Positions 11,980 through 24,805 of a stretch of DNA of 64,000 nt are shown piece after piece. The notes beneath the pieces are model-generated. The model was given only the letters and a program-made list of their open reading frames with translations. It had not been told where the DNA came from and did no database searches. The stretch covers positions 23,500,501 through 23,564,500 of the forward strand of contig OY987268.1 in assembly GCA_963920665.1 (NCBI GenBank). Direction: 5' to 3'. The position numbers and the translations under genes were made by a program. The stretch is from Straminergon stramineum (lineage: Eukaryota > Streptophyta > Bryopsida > Hypnales > Calliergonaceae). Each line of letters starts with the position of its first letter. The first letter of the stretch is position 1.

Positions 11980-14167
11980 TTAGGGGGCAATCGGTGCATA
12001 CTGGCTGTCCTGCATCTGCCCCGTCAAATCAATAGCATATACCGGCGTCAAATCCGGGTATAACAGCCCCCAATTCCGCTCCGACGTCGGCCCCGGCTTC
12101 AAATCCTCATTGAACAATGCAAATATAAACGTCGGAATAAACACATCCGGCCGCTTCGGCGTCCCCCCTCCACTGGTCGCCAGTATTCTTCGGACCAGCC
12201 GCCGGTTATAACTGGCGGCATTTGCGACGGTAGCGCCCGGCTGCGTCGCATCGCCCAAAGTCGGCCACCCCGTCTCCCCGACCGCCACTCTCACGTCCCC
12301 AACCCCAAGGTTCTCCATCGCCGCAATCACAGCGTCCAACTGCGCGTCGAACAAATTCGTGTAAGTGTATCCCCCGTCCACCACCGTGGCTGCGTTCGTC
12401 GCAAACGTCGCGTAGTTCAAACTAATGTCCCCCGCGGACGTCGCGTAGGCAAGAAAGGGATACAAGTTCACGAAGAAATACGAGCTTGTGGCGGACAAGA
12501 AATTTAGCAAAGGGAGGATGACGGGAACGGCGATGTCGGCGCGGAATGTTCCGGCGGACGGCGGGTAAGAGCTTGCGAGGACGTCGGCCGCGACGGCGGT
12601 GGAGACTTTGATGGTCCAGCCGCGAGCGGTGATGGACGTGTAGAGGTTTTGCATGGCGGGGACGAGAGACGACCAAGGGAGAGAAGAGTCGGAGAAGACT
12701 TCGTTGCCGACGAGGATTGTGACGATGTTTGCGGCGGGGTAGAACGGGGCGATGTTTTGTGTGATCCACGAGTCGGCGGAGGAGGGGGAAACGCCGATGG
12801 CGCCGAACTGGTCGTTCGGAATGGCGACGACGACTTCCAGGCCACTGTTGGCGAGAGAGGAAAGGATGGTGGCGTCCGGGTTGAAGATCTTGACGCGGCC
12901 GACCTTCATGGATATGATGGTCGCGATGGCGGCGGACGGGGTGGGAAGGTTGTTGCCGAGAGTGCCGTAGTTGATGCCGATCGTCTGCGCCTCGATTGCG
13001 TAGTCTGGAAGAATAAAAGAAATTTGTGAGCGGAGAAATACTTAGCCAAAAAATTCTTGAAATTTTTTTACAATCTTGATGCATCTTGCACACAATCGCG
13101 CATTCTTGAGGAATGGCATAGACTCGTGTTTAGATATGAGCAACAGAAAGGGACATCATCGGGGAAGAGTTCGTTGCAGAAACTGAAGAAAGCTTTGTGA
13201 GGTGCATCGTTTTTAGGAACTCAAGTCTACGAAACAGACGATGAGAAAAAAAGCGAACGAAAAAGGTGGAGGAGCACTTGAATATTGATAGCTGTGGAGC
13301 TGCGAATTGAAGAACAGAGTATGGGAACGTTCTCTCTTCTAGCTCAGCTTCAATTTGGACGTGTTTCCAAATGTGAGATGTAACAGCTCAAGAACACAGA
13401 ATGTTGAAAAGAACAGAGAAAATCGCAAAAGTAGTTAGCCGAACGCAGTCTGGAAACTCGAATCGGGAATGTTCGACCGTTCGTTGTTACAACGCTTAAA
13501 CCTTTGACGTATGGAGCGAGTGTCTATAGATTTCTCAATTGCTTGAATTTTATTCATGCATTCATCGAACTCACAGCAAATGGCGTCACCTTTCATTTGA
13601 GGAGTGTGACAGACCGTGGCAATTCATTTTAGTGGCATGCAAAGTGAAGTGGCACACGTATAATTGTGGCTCTTATGCAATTTTACAATTTCCAAGGAGG
13701 ACCAACAGCATTGCAATCAGTGCTTGAGTGAAAATAAAATTGCATCAAGAACCGTACGAGAGCAAGGATCAGAGACTGCGGCAATTACCCTCTAATGGCG
13801 TTCAAAGTTTAGTGGTAGACTTTGCATATGCAATCCCCTAACTATCTCTACCTTTTCTTGACTGCATTTATTTTCCGGTGACTATAATTACATCTCTTGT
13901 AAAATTTCTAAGAGAACTGACGGCACTGAAATCCGAGCTCGAATTTGAAACGATAATGTGATGAGAGCAAGGGTAGAAAGAGCTACCTGAAGGGGCAAGT
14001 GGAGTGACGGCAGGTGGAGGAGGCGAAGGCGTCGGCCTGTTGAGTTGTGCACTGCATTGGCAGCTTAGCAATGCAAAGCACACTACCAGCACGACTACCA
14101 GCTTCGTTCTCCTTGGCCTGGAGGAGCATTGAGTTGCTGACGCGCTTCTTCCCCCGCTCATTTCCAT
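11980..14167 (-). CDS. Secreted glucan endo-1,3-beta-glucosidase (GH17)
   Basis: Hydrolyses internal beta-1,3-glucan (callose/laminarin-type) bonds at the cell wall. Exon 1 is 14167-13987 and exon 2 is 13004-11980, joined across a 982-bp intron with GT-AG ends in matching phase, giving 401 residues. Residues 1-40 hold a signal peptide (basic stretch, then KLVVVLVVCFALLS, then an SAQ-like cleavage region), followed by a short Pro-rich linker. The mature domain opens with IGINYGTLGNNLP near residue 69. GNEVF (Glu about 162) and GETGWP (Glu about 304) match the acid/base and nucleophile motifs of GH17. The domain ends at NWGLLYPDLTPVY. There is no C-terminal CBM43/X8 domain and no clear GPI-attachment tail. 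The coding exon is much more GC-rich than its surroundings. I chose the start that places the hydrophobic core properly; upstream in-frame ATGs exist. Confidence 0.93.
13005..13986 (-). other. Intron of the GH17 gene
   Basis: The donor lies after PLAPS (13986-13985 GT) and the acceptor is TTCCAG before DYAIEAQ. No embedded gene or repeat recognised. The intron separates the signal-peptide exon from the catalytic exon, a common layout for plant GH17 genes. Confidence 0.75.
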
Positions 14168-15650
14168 GATTGAAGAGTCAACGATCTCCACGAGTAAACG
14201 GCAGAGGAATGCTCTTGTAAGTGTTTCTTCTACCAATCGGTTGGTCCCATGCAAGAGCTGACCTACAGTTCTCAAAACCTCTCTTAAACCGAATGCTCGA
14301 AATGCGCCTGCTTGTCAATTGAAGGGATTCAACTCCGTTTTACCTTTCGATCAGAAAACGCATAAAGGCGCGAGCTGAAGCCCAATTTTTCTGATTTCTA
14401 CATTGAACTGAATGCTGCAATCTGGCAATCTAGAGGTATTTGGCGCTTCGATCGGGGGTTTTCCCTCCTATGAGAAATTCTGCTATGGGATCCGGCCTCA
14501 ATAAGAGCCTGGTCTCTTTACTGCAACTTAAATCACCTTCAGCTATCCGAGCAGAATTGGAATGCAGCGAGGTTCTAAGCTGTCACTACGGAGATGCAAC
14601 CAGACAGTCAAAGGAGATCAGTTCAACGAGGGGGCAGAGGTTACTTGAGTGAATGGCCGTCTAAACCCGAGGACCGTCAATATTCAGTTTTGTAACTTGC
14701 CAGAGATTCCGATGGCCGATGGGGCGGCTTGACAATGACGAAGAGAATAAAGGCGGAGGCTTTGTAGCACGGTATAGCCCTAGCTGCTACTCTTTATAAT
14801 ACACTTTATGGGAGACAACAGCATGATTGGCACTACTTTCATTGCGGCGCACCTTGCGAAATCAGAAACACAAACTAAAAACAGAAACATAATGTCTGAG
14901 AAAAATTCAGTTTTCTTGCAATGATTTCCTTCATTTCCTTTTATTAAAAATTAAAAACAAAATTAAAAAGAAAAACAGAAACATCAATTAAGACAGAAAC
15001 AGGAAGTTGAATGGATTTATTTTTATTAAATTAATACGAGTTGGGGTTGTTACCAACAGAGGAGAAACGCATTGGTGAACTGGTTCTGTGAGCAGCTTGA
15101 AGCCCCGGTCCTTGTTGGCTTTGCAGGAAGTTCGCATGTAAACCGTCCTTCTCTGCCGGCATCGGATGTCGAAATTGTATCAGGCAAGAATTGATTATTG
15201 ATTTCCTGGCTTCTTCTCAAATCTTATTTGGAATTCAAAGTTAACAGCAGGAATTCACTCTTATCAGTGGATTCAGAAGAAGTTTACAGTTTATCAAGCT
15301 GAAAGATTTTTGCTCGTTTAATACAGAAACGGGAGTCTGCACTCTCTTATCGGTGGCTTCAAAGAAGTTCAAGTCCCCTATTGCTCACTTAGCAGTGGTA
15401 TGAGTGACTCTTGCTCTTGATTGCTTTTAAAAATGCACGGAAATCATAGAGAGACAATCTTTACACTATTATCTGCTTTTGCTTATCTTATTGATTTAAA
15501 TTCTTTTCGGTAACAGATAAACGGTTCCTGCTTCTGTTAGTTCTGTTTCAATTTTGAGTCTGTTGAAAGCAAAACTGATGCATCGCCTGTTCATACTTGA
15601 AAATATTAGAAGTGATATAGTTGTTAATTAATTGTTAATTGTACATGTTA
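14168..15650. other. GH17 upstream region
   Basis: Mixed composition up to about 14760, then an A-rich stretch (14860-15000). One frame at about 15039-15190 stays open and reads NALVNWFCEQLEAPVLVGF; it may be a stray exon or a captured fragment, but it has no start or splice support. No other feature seen. Confidence 0.3.
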
Positions 15651-15907
15651 TCTACAAAAGTCATTATCCTTGTTGGTATACTCGATAATAATCTAGAGTC
15701 GGGGACAAAAAGATTCATTCCTCATTGAGATGTTTTCCCCATAGTCAATATTTCACCAAATTTTACAATTAGCTACATTTTTAAAGTGCTACGAGACAAA
15801 GACAAAAGGAATAAATTTTTTGAGGTGTATCAAAACAAGAAGTAATAGTAAAAAAATTGAAAATTAGTAAATTAAAATCATAATTAGAAGGCTGTAAAAG
15901 TAGTTTT

Positions 15908-17284
15908 AAATCCACTACCAATCTACCACCAATTTAATACTAATCCATTCTCAATCTACAAGATGTTTTTTTGATTTGAATTGAGGCAATGTCAAGTTCT
16001 AGAGAGCAGACTTAAGCCAAAACAATGTTCTTCTTTGTTGATAAGCATGACATATTCCTTGGGAATTATAGATACAATTGATAGGGATAAAAGGATGGTA
16101 GAACAATTGCTTACATTTTCAATTTTACGACATTTTTTCCCTCTTTCTCAACTTTTAGAATATGTAGTTAATTTTAAATTTGGTGGAGAATTGACTCTAT
16201 GAGAAAATTGACTTTTTTGTCCACATCTCTGCACTGACTATTATAATACTTGTTCAAAAAGTCACTATCCTTCAGAAAATCAGTACAGCAGTGATAAATG
16301 TCTTCCAGTAGTACATCATTGATAAAAGTAAGAAATACCTCCACAAGCTAGACTGTAAATTCTTACTAAGAAAACTGTACATGAAACGAATTTCTAGTAT
16401 GAAAAATCAGATCCAGAGTTTTTGGGTGTTGCTTGTTCTGTGTTAACTTAAGCTTACTTTGCGTAGGAACAAATCATCATATTTTGGTGAGAATTTTAAA
16501 TTTTTTGAAATGAATGAATTGCAGTATTACATAACTTTGTTTGCAGTTGCTTAGCAGGCCTCTAATGGCAGTAAGAGGTAAGCCTGAAACTTACAGAGCA
16601 TGGAATATCACATACTAGTTGAATTGTCAAATTTACCTGCAATGAACTTGTTAGTGGACAAGAAAAGTCTTGCATCAAAGCTATGCCATAGGGTATGGAT
16701 ATACACTGAACCGTATGATGTTGTCCTTGTTTTAATGGAGTCCCCTGGGTTACCCCAAGACCAGGTTCGGTTGCTAGTGAAATTGTCACTACACAACAAT
16801 TGCATCTTTCTGGGTATCTTTTAAGATATGGGTGCACAATGTCAGCCATTCTTTGAGGGGGATAAATATAGCCACGCTTTGAGAAACTTTTGGGTCAACC
16901 TTCGAGTATATAGGAAATTGAAGGAAGATAATGATATTAGAAATGTTGACAAAAAAGTCCATAGTTCATTTGGACCACTCCCATAGAGTCAATTATTCAT
17001 CAAATTGAAAACTAATTACATATTCTAAAAGATGAGAAATAAGGGGGGGATGTATTAAAATTTGAGGTGTAGGCAATTGTCTTATCCTCTTTCTAACCCT
17101 CACCAAGCACAATTATGCACCTATAATTTCCAATTAAAGTGTCATGTTTGTCAACATCCAACAACATTGTTTAGGCTCAAGTTTGCTCTTTAAAACTTGA
17201 AAGTGCCTCAAATCAACCGAGTGTCTTGTAGATTGACAAAGGATTAGTATTAAATTGGTGGTAGTTAGATTGGTGGTGCCTAGA
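15908..17284. mobile_element. Large fold-back element with arms of about 300 bp and a 730-bp loop
   Basis: The left arm (about 15908-16225) and right arm (about 16952-17284) are inverted copies. Shared blocks include CACCAATTTAATACTAATCC, ACAAGA..TTGATTTGA, AAACAATGTT and TTTTAGAATATGTA. The outer ends read AAATC..ACCACCAATCTA. A further piece at 15700-15835 repeats part of the right arm (16952-17072) in direct orientation, so this is a compound or rearranged insertion. The loop (16226-16951) has no supported ORF. The right end abuts the TTAA target of the next MITE. Confidence 0.7.
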
Positions 17285-17289
17285 TTTAA

Positions 17290-17863
17290 CCCCTAAGCGC
17301 TCCGACATCCATTTTTTGAACAATGAACAAATTGAAATTGGAGTTTCATCCTCCTATAGTAACTACTTGGATGAAAGTTATTATAATTTGTGGAAATACA
17401 TTATCAAGTTGTTGTCCTATCTAATGGTTGGATTTGGTGTTATTAGAGTACATATTTTTCTAAAATTACAAATGTGCAAGTATGTCAAGTGGTCAAATTG
17501 CATTGACTTTAGTTCAAACTAGATTTGCCAAAATGAGGTCATAGATTTAAAAAACACAAAAATTTCAAAAAATCACTATGTGAAGAGAAACTCATTTCAA
17601 ATCCATTCCAACAAATTTTACTCAAAAAATGATAATTTTTTTCTTCTAATCAAATTTTGAAGGAATTTTGGAATTTTTCTATCAAAATTTATAAAAAAAA
17701 GATTGGCAATAGCATTGGCGAATCTAACCGTACAAATGGAATCTAAAAATCAAAATCTACAACTTTCATTTGTATATCAATTCCAAAATATGCTTCCAAA
17801 TAGCACTTTATAATGATTTTTCTCCAATCATCAATTTTGGAGATGAATTTGGACATTTAGGGA
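17290..17863. mobile_element. TTAA-type MITE, subfamily 2, copy 2
   Basis: Flanked by TTAA at 17286-17289 and 17864-17867. Ends: CCCCTAAGCGCTCCGACATCC-like at left and, inverted, TCCCTAAATGTCC at right. The 574-bp body is homologous to 4001-4597 along its length. No coding capacity. Confidence 0.8.
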
Positions 17864-17867
17864 TTAA

Positions 17868-18846
17868 AACCTTCTAATCGTGATTTCAATTTATTATTTC
17901 TAAATGTTTTTACTATTACTCTTCCTTGTTTAAATAATTCAATAATATTTTCGTAGTAGCATAGGACAAGAGTTTAAATTTACTAAAAATATTGTGCCTT
18001 TGGTAAATCATAGTCATATGCACTTCAATCAACCAATATTGATAATAGGATAGGCCATTAAGGTGCATACACCCATACGTGTTCATGTGGCCATTCTTGA
18101 CGTGTAGACATAAATGTGTCTTCCAAAGTGTCATCAAACCATTTCCATACTTAACTGTAATTAGTTGATTGTTGATTCTTAAGATTTTGGTATTAGGACC
18201 AAGCTAAAGTAGAGGTACCTATTTCCAATAACTTGAGCATTTGAGCATGTAGGATATAGGAAATTTGTTGAGAAATTGAGCTCAATGTATACAAATATAA
18301 GGATGAGGAAGAATGCAAAAAAATGAGGTTTTCCCAAGAATGAATATTTAATTCCATAGAAATGTGGATTTTTCATTTGGACCCATTTTCATCTTATAGA
18401 TTCACCTATCACAATTAGCTTTGGCACTTATCTCTAAGCAAGGGAACTAAAAGATGAGTGGACAAGAAGGTACAAACAAAAAATCTTTTTCAATGAATAG
18501 TGCATCCAATTCTTGTCAACAATAGGTCACCCTATAATGCCATCATAGGTGGATGTCAAAATTAGCCGATACTTCTACCATATATCATAGTTTTACTTTC
18601 CTAGGGAGTTACATTGTAAAAATTCATAGTAATAATTACATGTCTTTTCTAAAAATTCTAATTTTTTTCCTTCAAAAAAATTCATGATTTTCAATTGTTG
18701 GTATGTAACTACCAAAATGTTTGTTTTTTTAAAAAAAAAAAAAGGTGCCCCCACCTATGCTGAATTCCTTCTTTTGACAATTTTTTGGTGTTTTCACCTT
18801 ATAGAATAGAGTAAGAGAGAGGTTCCTCACTACACATATTAATAGA
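17868..18846. other. AT-rich intergenic sequence
   Basis: No gene, RNA or repeat boundary recognised. Contains a 15-base A/T run near 18725. Confidence 0.4.
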
Positions 18847-18850
18847 TTAA

Positions 18851-19072
18851 CCCTTAAAGGACGGACTGGTGATCGTGGAAATACTCCCTTTTGGAACCGT
18901 GTGACATCATCTACTTTATAAAATCCAAAAATATTCATCAAAAATCATACTACTGTAGAAGACCTACGCTTTTCTTACAAAATTCCGAGGATGAATAGTT
19001 GCACTTCTATCCTACATAGAGAGATTCTTTGTCATCCATTGGACGCAATACGTCCCTGTCGACGTTTAAGGG
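18851..19072. mobile_element. TTAA-type MITE, subfamily 3, short copy
   Basis: Flanked by TTAA at 18847-18850 and 19073-19076. Ends CCCTTAAAGGACGG and, inverted, CCCTTAAACGTCGA. The 222-bp body matches, in inverse orientation, the pair at 24366-24801, for example GATGACAAAGAATCTCTC and ATTCATCCTCGGAATTT. Confidence 0.8.
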
Positions 19073-19076
19073 TTAA

Positions 19077-19640
19077 CAGTAAGTTATTTACTGTATATCC
19101 CACCATCATTCTCCGTGTTGGCTGCGTGCCTGCCTTTTTTAAGTTACCTTTGAAAGTTCAACCCTGCTTGCAATCCATCAGTTTATTGGAAGCCTAATAA
19201 GTCAAAGGCAACCGACTTTTACCAAAGCTCATGGATGGCAATGAGCCCCCGGTCAACTTGGACCGCCCCTGGTTCAATGTGTTCCCTCCTCACTCTCCCA
19301 GGCAACCAGGCAATTGGAGGAGTGAGTGAGTGGCACACCCACATGGATTGATTGAGTGATTGAGTGAGTGAACGAGCGAGGCGAGCGGATGTGCTTCAGG
19401 CTGGTGGATGGACCGTGCCGTCTGCTGAACAAATAAATATTACTCTGTCCACATTACCATCTCCGCCAAGTTGCAAATGGGTCTCACTCTTGGCTCATCA
19501 ACTAAATTGGATTTTTGCATCATTGTTGTACCAGTCCCTAACTCACCAAACTTGGCCAATTGAGGAATGCCATCTGGCACTTTTTCTAGATTTGGAAAAA
19601 AAATACCTAAAAAAATTGGATCTCTATTTGTTACAGTATT
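19077..19640. other. Intergenic, (GAGT)n-rich patch
   Basis: Contains a GAGTGAGT/GATTGAGT simple-repeat patch at about 19320-19385. No gene recognised. Confidence 0.4.
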
Positions 19641-19644
19641 AATT

Positions 19645-19972
19645 AAGGTGGGTACCCTCAAGCCAACACATTTTGCTACTGTGACTAGTTAGATTATTAG
19701 ATTGGTTAAATTTTCATTGATTTTCTCATTGGCAAGTGCATTGGCAAGTGCATTGGCAAGTGAGAGGAGTGGGTTCCAATGCACCAAAGAACGAGACATT
19801 TGGACAGTGTATGCAAAAGTTAGCAAGGGTCAAAGTTTTTTTTTCCATAGAACTAGATTCTATAACCGTTACTTTCACATGATTAGGTACATATTGATTT
19901 TAGAGATGTATAGTACACAAAGTGATGGTGATAGTTTTGGGTTAGTGGTGCATTTTGGGGGGCCACCTTAAT
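19645..19972. repeat. Dispersed repeat, copy A
   Basis: Shares order and sequence with 21368-21650: GGTGGGTACC..CCAACAC, TTTGCTACTGTG, CTAGTTA..ATTAGA, GGTTAAATTT and GGTTCCAATGCACC. Copy A also has three tandem 12-bp units of TTGGCAAGTGCA (about 19730-19765) that copy B lacks. No termini or coding potential recognised; probably a remnant of an unidentified mobile element. Confidence 0.6.
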
Positions 19973-19975
19973 TAC

Positions 19976-21360
19976 GTCGCATCCTTGTGCAATATTGAGT
20001 CTCAAATCTTCAATAAAAGTATTAACCTTCATGTAAGGTTTCCAAATCTGGCCAAGTATAAGTCTCTCACTTTGACATCACCAATGAAAATTAGTGACCC
20101 TCTCAAGATGGTGATGGAAAAATCCATATAAATCACAACTATAACTAAGCTTTGGCTCCAACTCCATCATTCGAGCAATTAACCTTGAAAGAAAGAGTCC
20201 TATGACCAAGGTAGTTTACCAAAAATGATAAGAATTATAGACCTATAGGTGGATTCTTCATTTCTATAGTAATTTGAAAAAGTTATCCATCAACCACTTC
20301 CATAATATTGATTACCTATGAGGTAGGGGTCCCTTTTTGCATTCTTGAAAAGGAACCCCCTACAATGAACAAAATTGTTGTGTATTATAGATCCTCATCC
20401 AATTCCAATCCTTGAATTAATTGATAATTAAGTCTCTCCTAAGTACCTAACAAAGCATGATACCTTTCCAATATATGGAGGACCATTGCTATACAATGTT
20501 ATACAATGTTATGTTTCTTTTTTGTTTCTTTTTGTTTCTTTTTTTCTTAAACATATGGACAATTCCCATTGAAATAAAGAGGAAAAGTACAAGAGAACCA
20601 AAGGATGAAACCTGACAGGCAATGTTTTTTTAGCCTTTGCCAACGTCCTTCTAGGGTTAAAAATTTTGCAAGAAAATGATGTTATTTTTCTTCAGGGCTC
20701 TACCCTCAGCTTTCTGCCGTTTGGTCTTGATTTTCTTGGAATAAACTCCAGGTTTCAAAAAAAGAAAAACATTGCAAGAAAACTTGGGATGGGAACTGAA
20801 TTTTGCACTCCATGGATGGTGAATTATTGTCGTCAAGCTACTCATGCCGAGTTGTACTCCTGGATCATCCAGTCGGCACACCTTCCAAATGACTATGGAA
20901 TTGGGAGAAGCAAATTCAAATACAGATTAAATTTTTTTTGCACCCGCGGGCAATCATTCACTTCTACAATCCTAGAATCTAGATGGGGCAGTGTACCTAC
21001 AACCCTATATCACAGAAGGACTCCATTATTATCCATCTGGGTTCAGCAACTGTACAGTACACATGAAAATTTCAGCTGATTCTCGCAGGGGAGTCTCTCC
21101 TCAGGACTGCTGTACTGTTTCCCTTTCAATGGAAATTGTCCATGTGTTCCCGAAAAGGAGAAAAAAGGAACAAAAATTCAGCTGATAAAATAGTGGTCAA
21201 AAAAGCAAGATACAAAATGACTGGGACCAGCCATTGAACTTCAACTTGCCATTGTGTACTGACTGTGAGATTCCAAATGTTGCAATGGGTAGATGTACTA
21301 TACTACTGTACACAAAATTTAAGTTATCTCATTTTGCACAACATCTATGAGGAATGTGTT
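19976..21360. other. Intergenic sequence, one short hairpin
   Basis: A 41-base hairpin at 20323-20363 has arms GTAGGGGTCCCTTTT and AAAAGGAACCCCCTAC. A T-rich tract lies at 20515-20550. No gene seen. Confidence 0.4.
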
Positions 21361-21367
21361 AAGGAGG

Positions 21368-21650
21368 TGGGCACCCCACACACCCCAAACCAACACTTTT
21401 TGCTACTGTGCCTAGTTATTATAATTAGACTGGTTAAATTTCCAAATTTCCAAATTTCATTGTTGGCAAGGGAAAGGAGGTTCCAATGCACCCAAGAATG
21501 CAACTTTTGGATACTGGATGCAAGAGTTATGAGAGGACAATGGTAGAGGTTATGAAATTGGTTTCTTCACCACACTGCATAGCAGACAAGTTGATGATGC
21601 AGGCGTTTTTGCTTTGGTGGCACATTTGCGGGTGCCCACCTTCTATCTAC
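21368..21650. repeat. Dispersed repeat, copy B
   Basis: Second copy of the sequence at 19645-19972, in direct orientation, with indels. It runs into the minisatellite at its right side. Confidence 0.6.
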
Positions 21651-21655
21651 AAGAG

Positions 21656-22014
21656 CTGTGAAATGTACAGTAAAACTGAGTGTTGTCAAATTGAAACTTG
21701 AGAACAGTTTGCAGCATTTTGTTGGGCTGTGATTTGTACAGTTAAAATAAACTGAGTGTTGTCAAATTGGAACTTTAGTACATTTTGCAGCATTTTGTTG
21801 AGCTGTGATATGTATAGTAAAACTGAGTGTTATGAGTTGAAATTTTAGTACATTTTGCAGCATTTTGTTGGGCTGTGATATGTACAGTAAAACTGAGTCT
21901 TGTCAAATTGGAATTTTAGTACATTTTGCAGCAATTTGTTGAGCTGTGAAATGTACAGTAAAAACTGAGTGTTATGAGTTGAAACTTGAGAACATTTTGC
22001 AGCATTTTGTTGCA
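21656..22014. repeat. Minisatellite, unit about 70-75 bp, about five copies
   Basis: Repeated block order: AAACTGAGTGTT, then TCAAATTGGAA or TGAGTTGAAA, then TTTAGTACATTTTGCAGCA, then TTTGTTGAGCTGTGA, then ATGTACAGTAA. Adjacent copies differ by point changes, and units appear to alternate between TGTCAAATTGG and TATGAGTTG versions, suggesting a higher-order dimer. No protein frame is conserved across units. Confidence 0.85.
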
Positions 22015-24361
22015 ACTTGATTGAGCTAATTATGAAAATCACAATTGGGACTACTGGTGGTGGCGCTGCTACTATGCTGCGATGCAAGCATCTTTTGCAG
22101 GCAGTGCACTTATTGTGGTGCATGAAAACCCAGGGTGAGACCTGGGGCCGGCATCATGTTTCTCAAGAAAAAAGTGGGTTCCTCTCAGTGACTGGATGGG
22201 AAGTCAAGTCGTAGTCTAGCAAGAAGTCCAACAACTAAGTTCAGTGTGTCACTTGAAAATGAAAAGACTCAATGATAGAGAGAGCCAGCTTCATTGTTGC
22301 TTTAGTCTGAAAGAGGATGATGTGCTTTGGTAGTGGACATTAAGTTTGGTTGAAGACGTGTGGACAATTCCAATGAGGTCACATGTTATAAGGAAGGAGC
22401 ATTTGAAATGGAGCATGTTTGTAAAAGCTCGCATGAATAATAATTGTGGATAGTAAGGTAAACCACCCCCATTATCGGCAGCAGCATGACTAGGATATAT
22501 TGCTATAATCCAGAAAAATGTGGGAATGAATTTCAGTGGTAGAATAAGCAATAAGAAAAAATGTTACAATTGGAAAAATAATTTTTGGACTTCACGTTAT
22601 TGTTTTTTAAATTTATGGAAGGGTGTTGCCTTGGGCTTCCCATGAAAGACCATAGATGTACCTATCAATGTCAGAAAATACCTATTGTAGGGTGTCTACC
22701 AACTCATATGTGTTAAGTGGGTTGACATAGCTATTGTATGGCTTCTACCGACCCATATATGTGTTAAGCGGGTTGACATAGCTATTGACATAGCTTCTGA
22801 CATAGCTTCTATTAACCCATATGTGTAATTAAGGCATAGATTTTGTCCATTCTAAATGCATGTTATCTTCATTTCGTGCAATCAACTCCCTAAACTAATT
22901 AATTAACTCCTCCATTTGAATTTTCTATTTTCTAATTAATGCAAACAACTTGCGATAGGGTTTTTATTTAATGTCCAAAATAAGAGTTTGAACTCGAACA
23001 TGGGAGCTTACCTTAAATAGATATTCATTGCAAAATATTCAACACAAGGACATTGAAATTAGGGGCACATAGAGAGAAAATCTTCAAATGTTTTACAACT
23101 TTTAGAGACAATATTATTTGTGAATCATTTTTTGAAGTTTAGCACAAGACATGTGACTAAAAAAATCCATTAACACACTATAGAAAGGTTAGGCCTCAAA
23201 AATCTACCAAGCTAAGTTTAAAAAAAAATTTAATCACAATTTGAATGCATGATTTTTTTAGTTGAAAATTTGTTAGATTTTTTAGATTTGTTGAGTGATC
23301 TTTGCCTTAAGAAGGGAAGAAATTCTTCATTGATTGGTCAATTGTACAAGCCTCGTGATACCTATTTAAAAATAATCCTCAAATCCAAATTTTGGGTGCC
23401 TTGCTAGGACCTAAAATATTGTCGTTTCAAGATTATCACCCATTTACACTTTCATCATATTTGTCTTTTTATGAATCATGCATTCCCTTGATCTACTGAA
23501 CCCATATTGATTACCCACCAATTAATAATCAATATAATTTAAAACATCACAAGTAATTCTTTCAAACTAATTATAATGATTTTCACAATGAAAGATGTGA
23601 TTCACCACAAACTCAAAGTAATTAAAAGCCAGCATGACAAATTACATCACCAATTTATGGAAAAATTGAAGACAGTAGAAAGGAAATAAAATCATAACAC
23701 CCCCACCCCCACCCCCCCCCCATCTTTCTAAAATAATTGTTATACTACCCATTGAAAGGTCAAGGGGTGCCCGGGAAAAAAGTGGGTGTTACCTGGAGTT
23801 TGTATTGTCCAAAGGATGGATAAGATTTCGGACCTCTACTTACCCATCCATCCATAATCCACTAGGAAGACCCAGTTGAATTTTGATTCCACATAGCGAA
23901 ATGTAAGGATTCATAGCATTTAATCAGTCCATTGCGTCCGCCCTTGGTCCATGACTGGGTCCTCCGAGTTCCATGTAAAAAGACAAGCCATTTCAACATA
24001 ACAGATAAGTTAAGTTGTGGGGACCGAAAAAGCCCTGGGTTGGTCCCCCAGATGTGGTCTGGTCTGGCATAATAACTTGGGCTTTGGACCCTGGCTGATC
24101 ACGGAGACTCCACTCTCTGTCATCAGTCCTCCGAGAGAAGAGAGAGAGGGACATGCATTCATTCACTTAAAATTTCAGGCTTTCATATTTGGTCATTGTC
24201 TAAGTTTAGAGGATTGTGCGCATCTCTCGGGGGTTTCATTTGTGCCACACATTGTACACCAACAGGATGTTTAGGTAAATTTAGTGTGATCAAGTAAAAT
24301 TTTGAGTATGTTTAAAATTCAACAAGGTTACAGGGTCATAGCCGGCATTTAAGGTTAATCC
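22015..24361. other. Intergenic sequence with small tandem and C-rich patches
   Basis: Two imperfect copies of a roughly 60-bp unit containing GGGTTGACATAGCTATTG lie at 22683-22827. A C-rich tract lies at 23700-23721. No gene or RNA seen. Confidence 0.4.
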
Positions 24362-24365
24362 TTAA

Positions 24366-24593
24366 CCCTTAAATGTCAAAGTGGACGTTTTGTGTCTGAC
24401 GGATGACAAAGAATCTCTCCATGTAGGACAGAACTAAGACTATTCATCCTCGGAATTTCGTGAGAAAAGGGTAGGTCTTCCAAAGTGCTTTGACCTCTAT
24501 GGAGTATTTTTTCATTTTTTAGAGTAGATGATGTCATAAGGTTCCAAAAGGGAGGATTTCCATGGTCACCCATCAATCCTTTGAGGATTAAAG
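24366..24593. mobile_element. TTAA-type MITE, subfamily 3, tandem copy 1
   Basis: Preceded by TTAA (24362-24365), starts CCCTTAAATGTC and ends near GAGGATTAA. Homologous to the 222-bp element at 18851-19072, opposite orientation. Confidence 0.72.
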
Positions 24594-24801
24594 GATGCCA
24601 AGGGTGTTTATTGTTTGATAGATGACAAAAAATCTTTTTAGGTAGGATAGAAGAGCATTTGTTCATCTTTGGAATTTTGTGCAAAAAGGAGAGATCTTGC
24701 TCAATAGTTTGATCTCCAATGAGTATTTTTTTTTTTTTATTAAAATAGATGATGTCACAAAGTTTGGAAAGGGATGATTTCCACATTCACTAGTCTGTCC
24801 T
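24594..24801. mobile_element. TTAA-type MITE, subfamily 3, tandem copy 2
   Basis: A second, more diverged copy placed directly after copy 1. It shares the GATGACAAA, GTAGGATAGAA, TTCATC and GATGATGTCA blocks. Its right end merges with the TTAA target of the following larger MITE. Confidence 0.68.
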
Positions 24802-24805
24802 TTAA

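Noticed and set aside
12422..13093. Long alternative minus-strand frame over the GH17 exon
   Set aside because: Arg/His-rich shadow of the GC-rich GH17 coding frame.
15039..15190. Open stretch reading NALVNWFCEQLEAPVLVGF
   Set aside because: No start, no splice pair and no recognised family; mentioned only as a stray open frame.
20640..20665. Right-end-like CTAGGGTTAA resembling a piggyBac terminus
   Set aside because: No matching left end within 2 kb, so an element cannot be defined.
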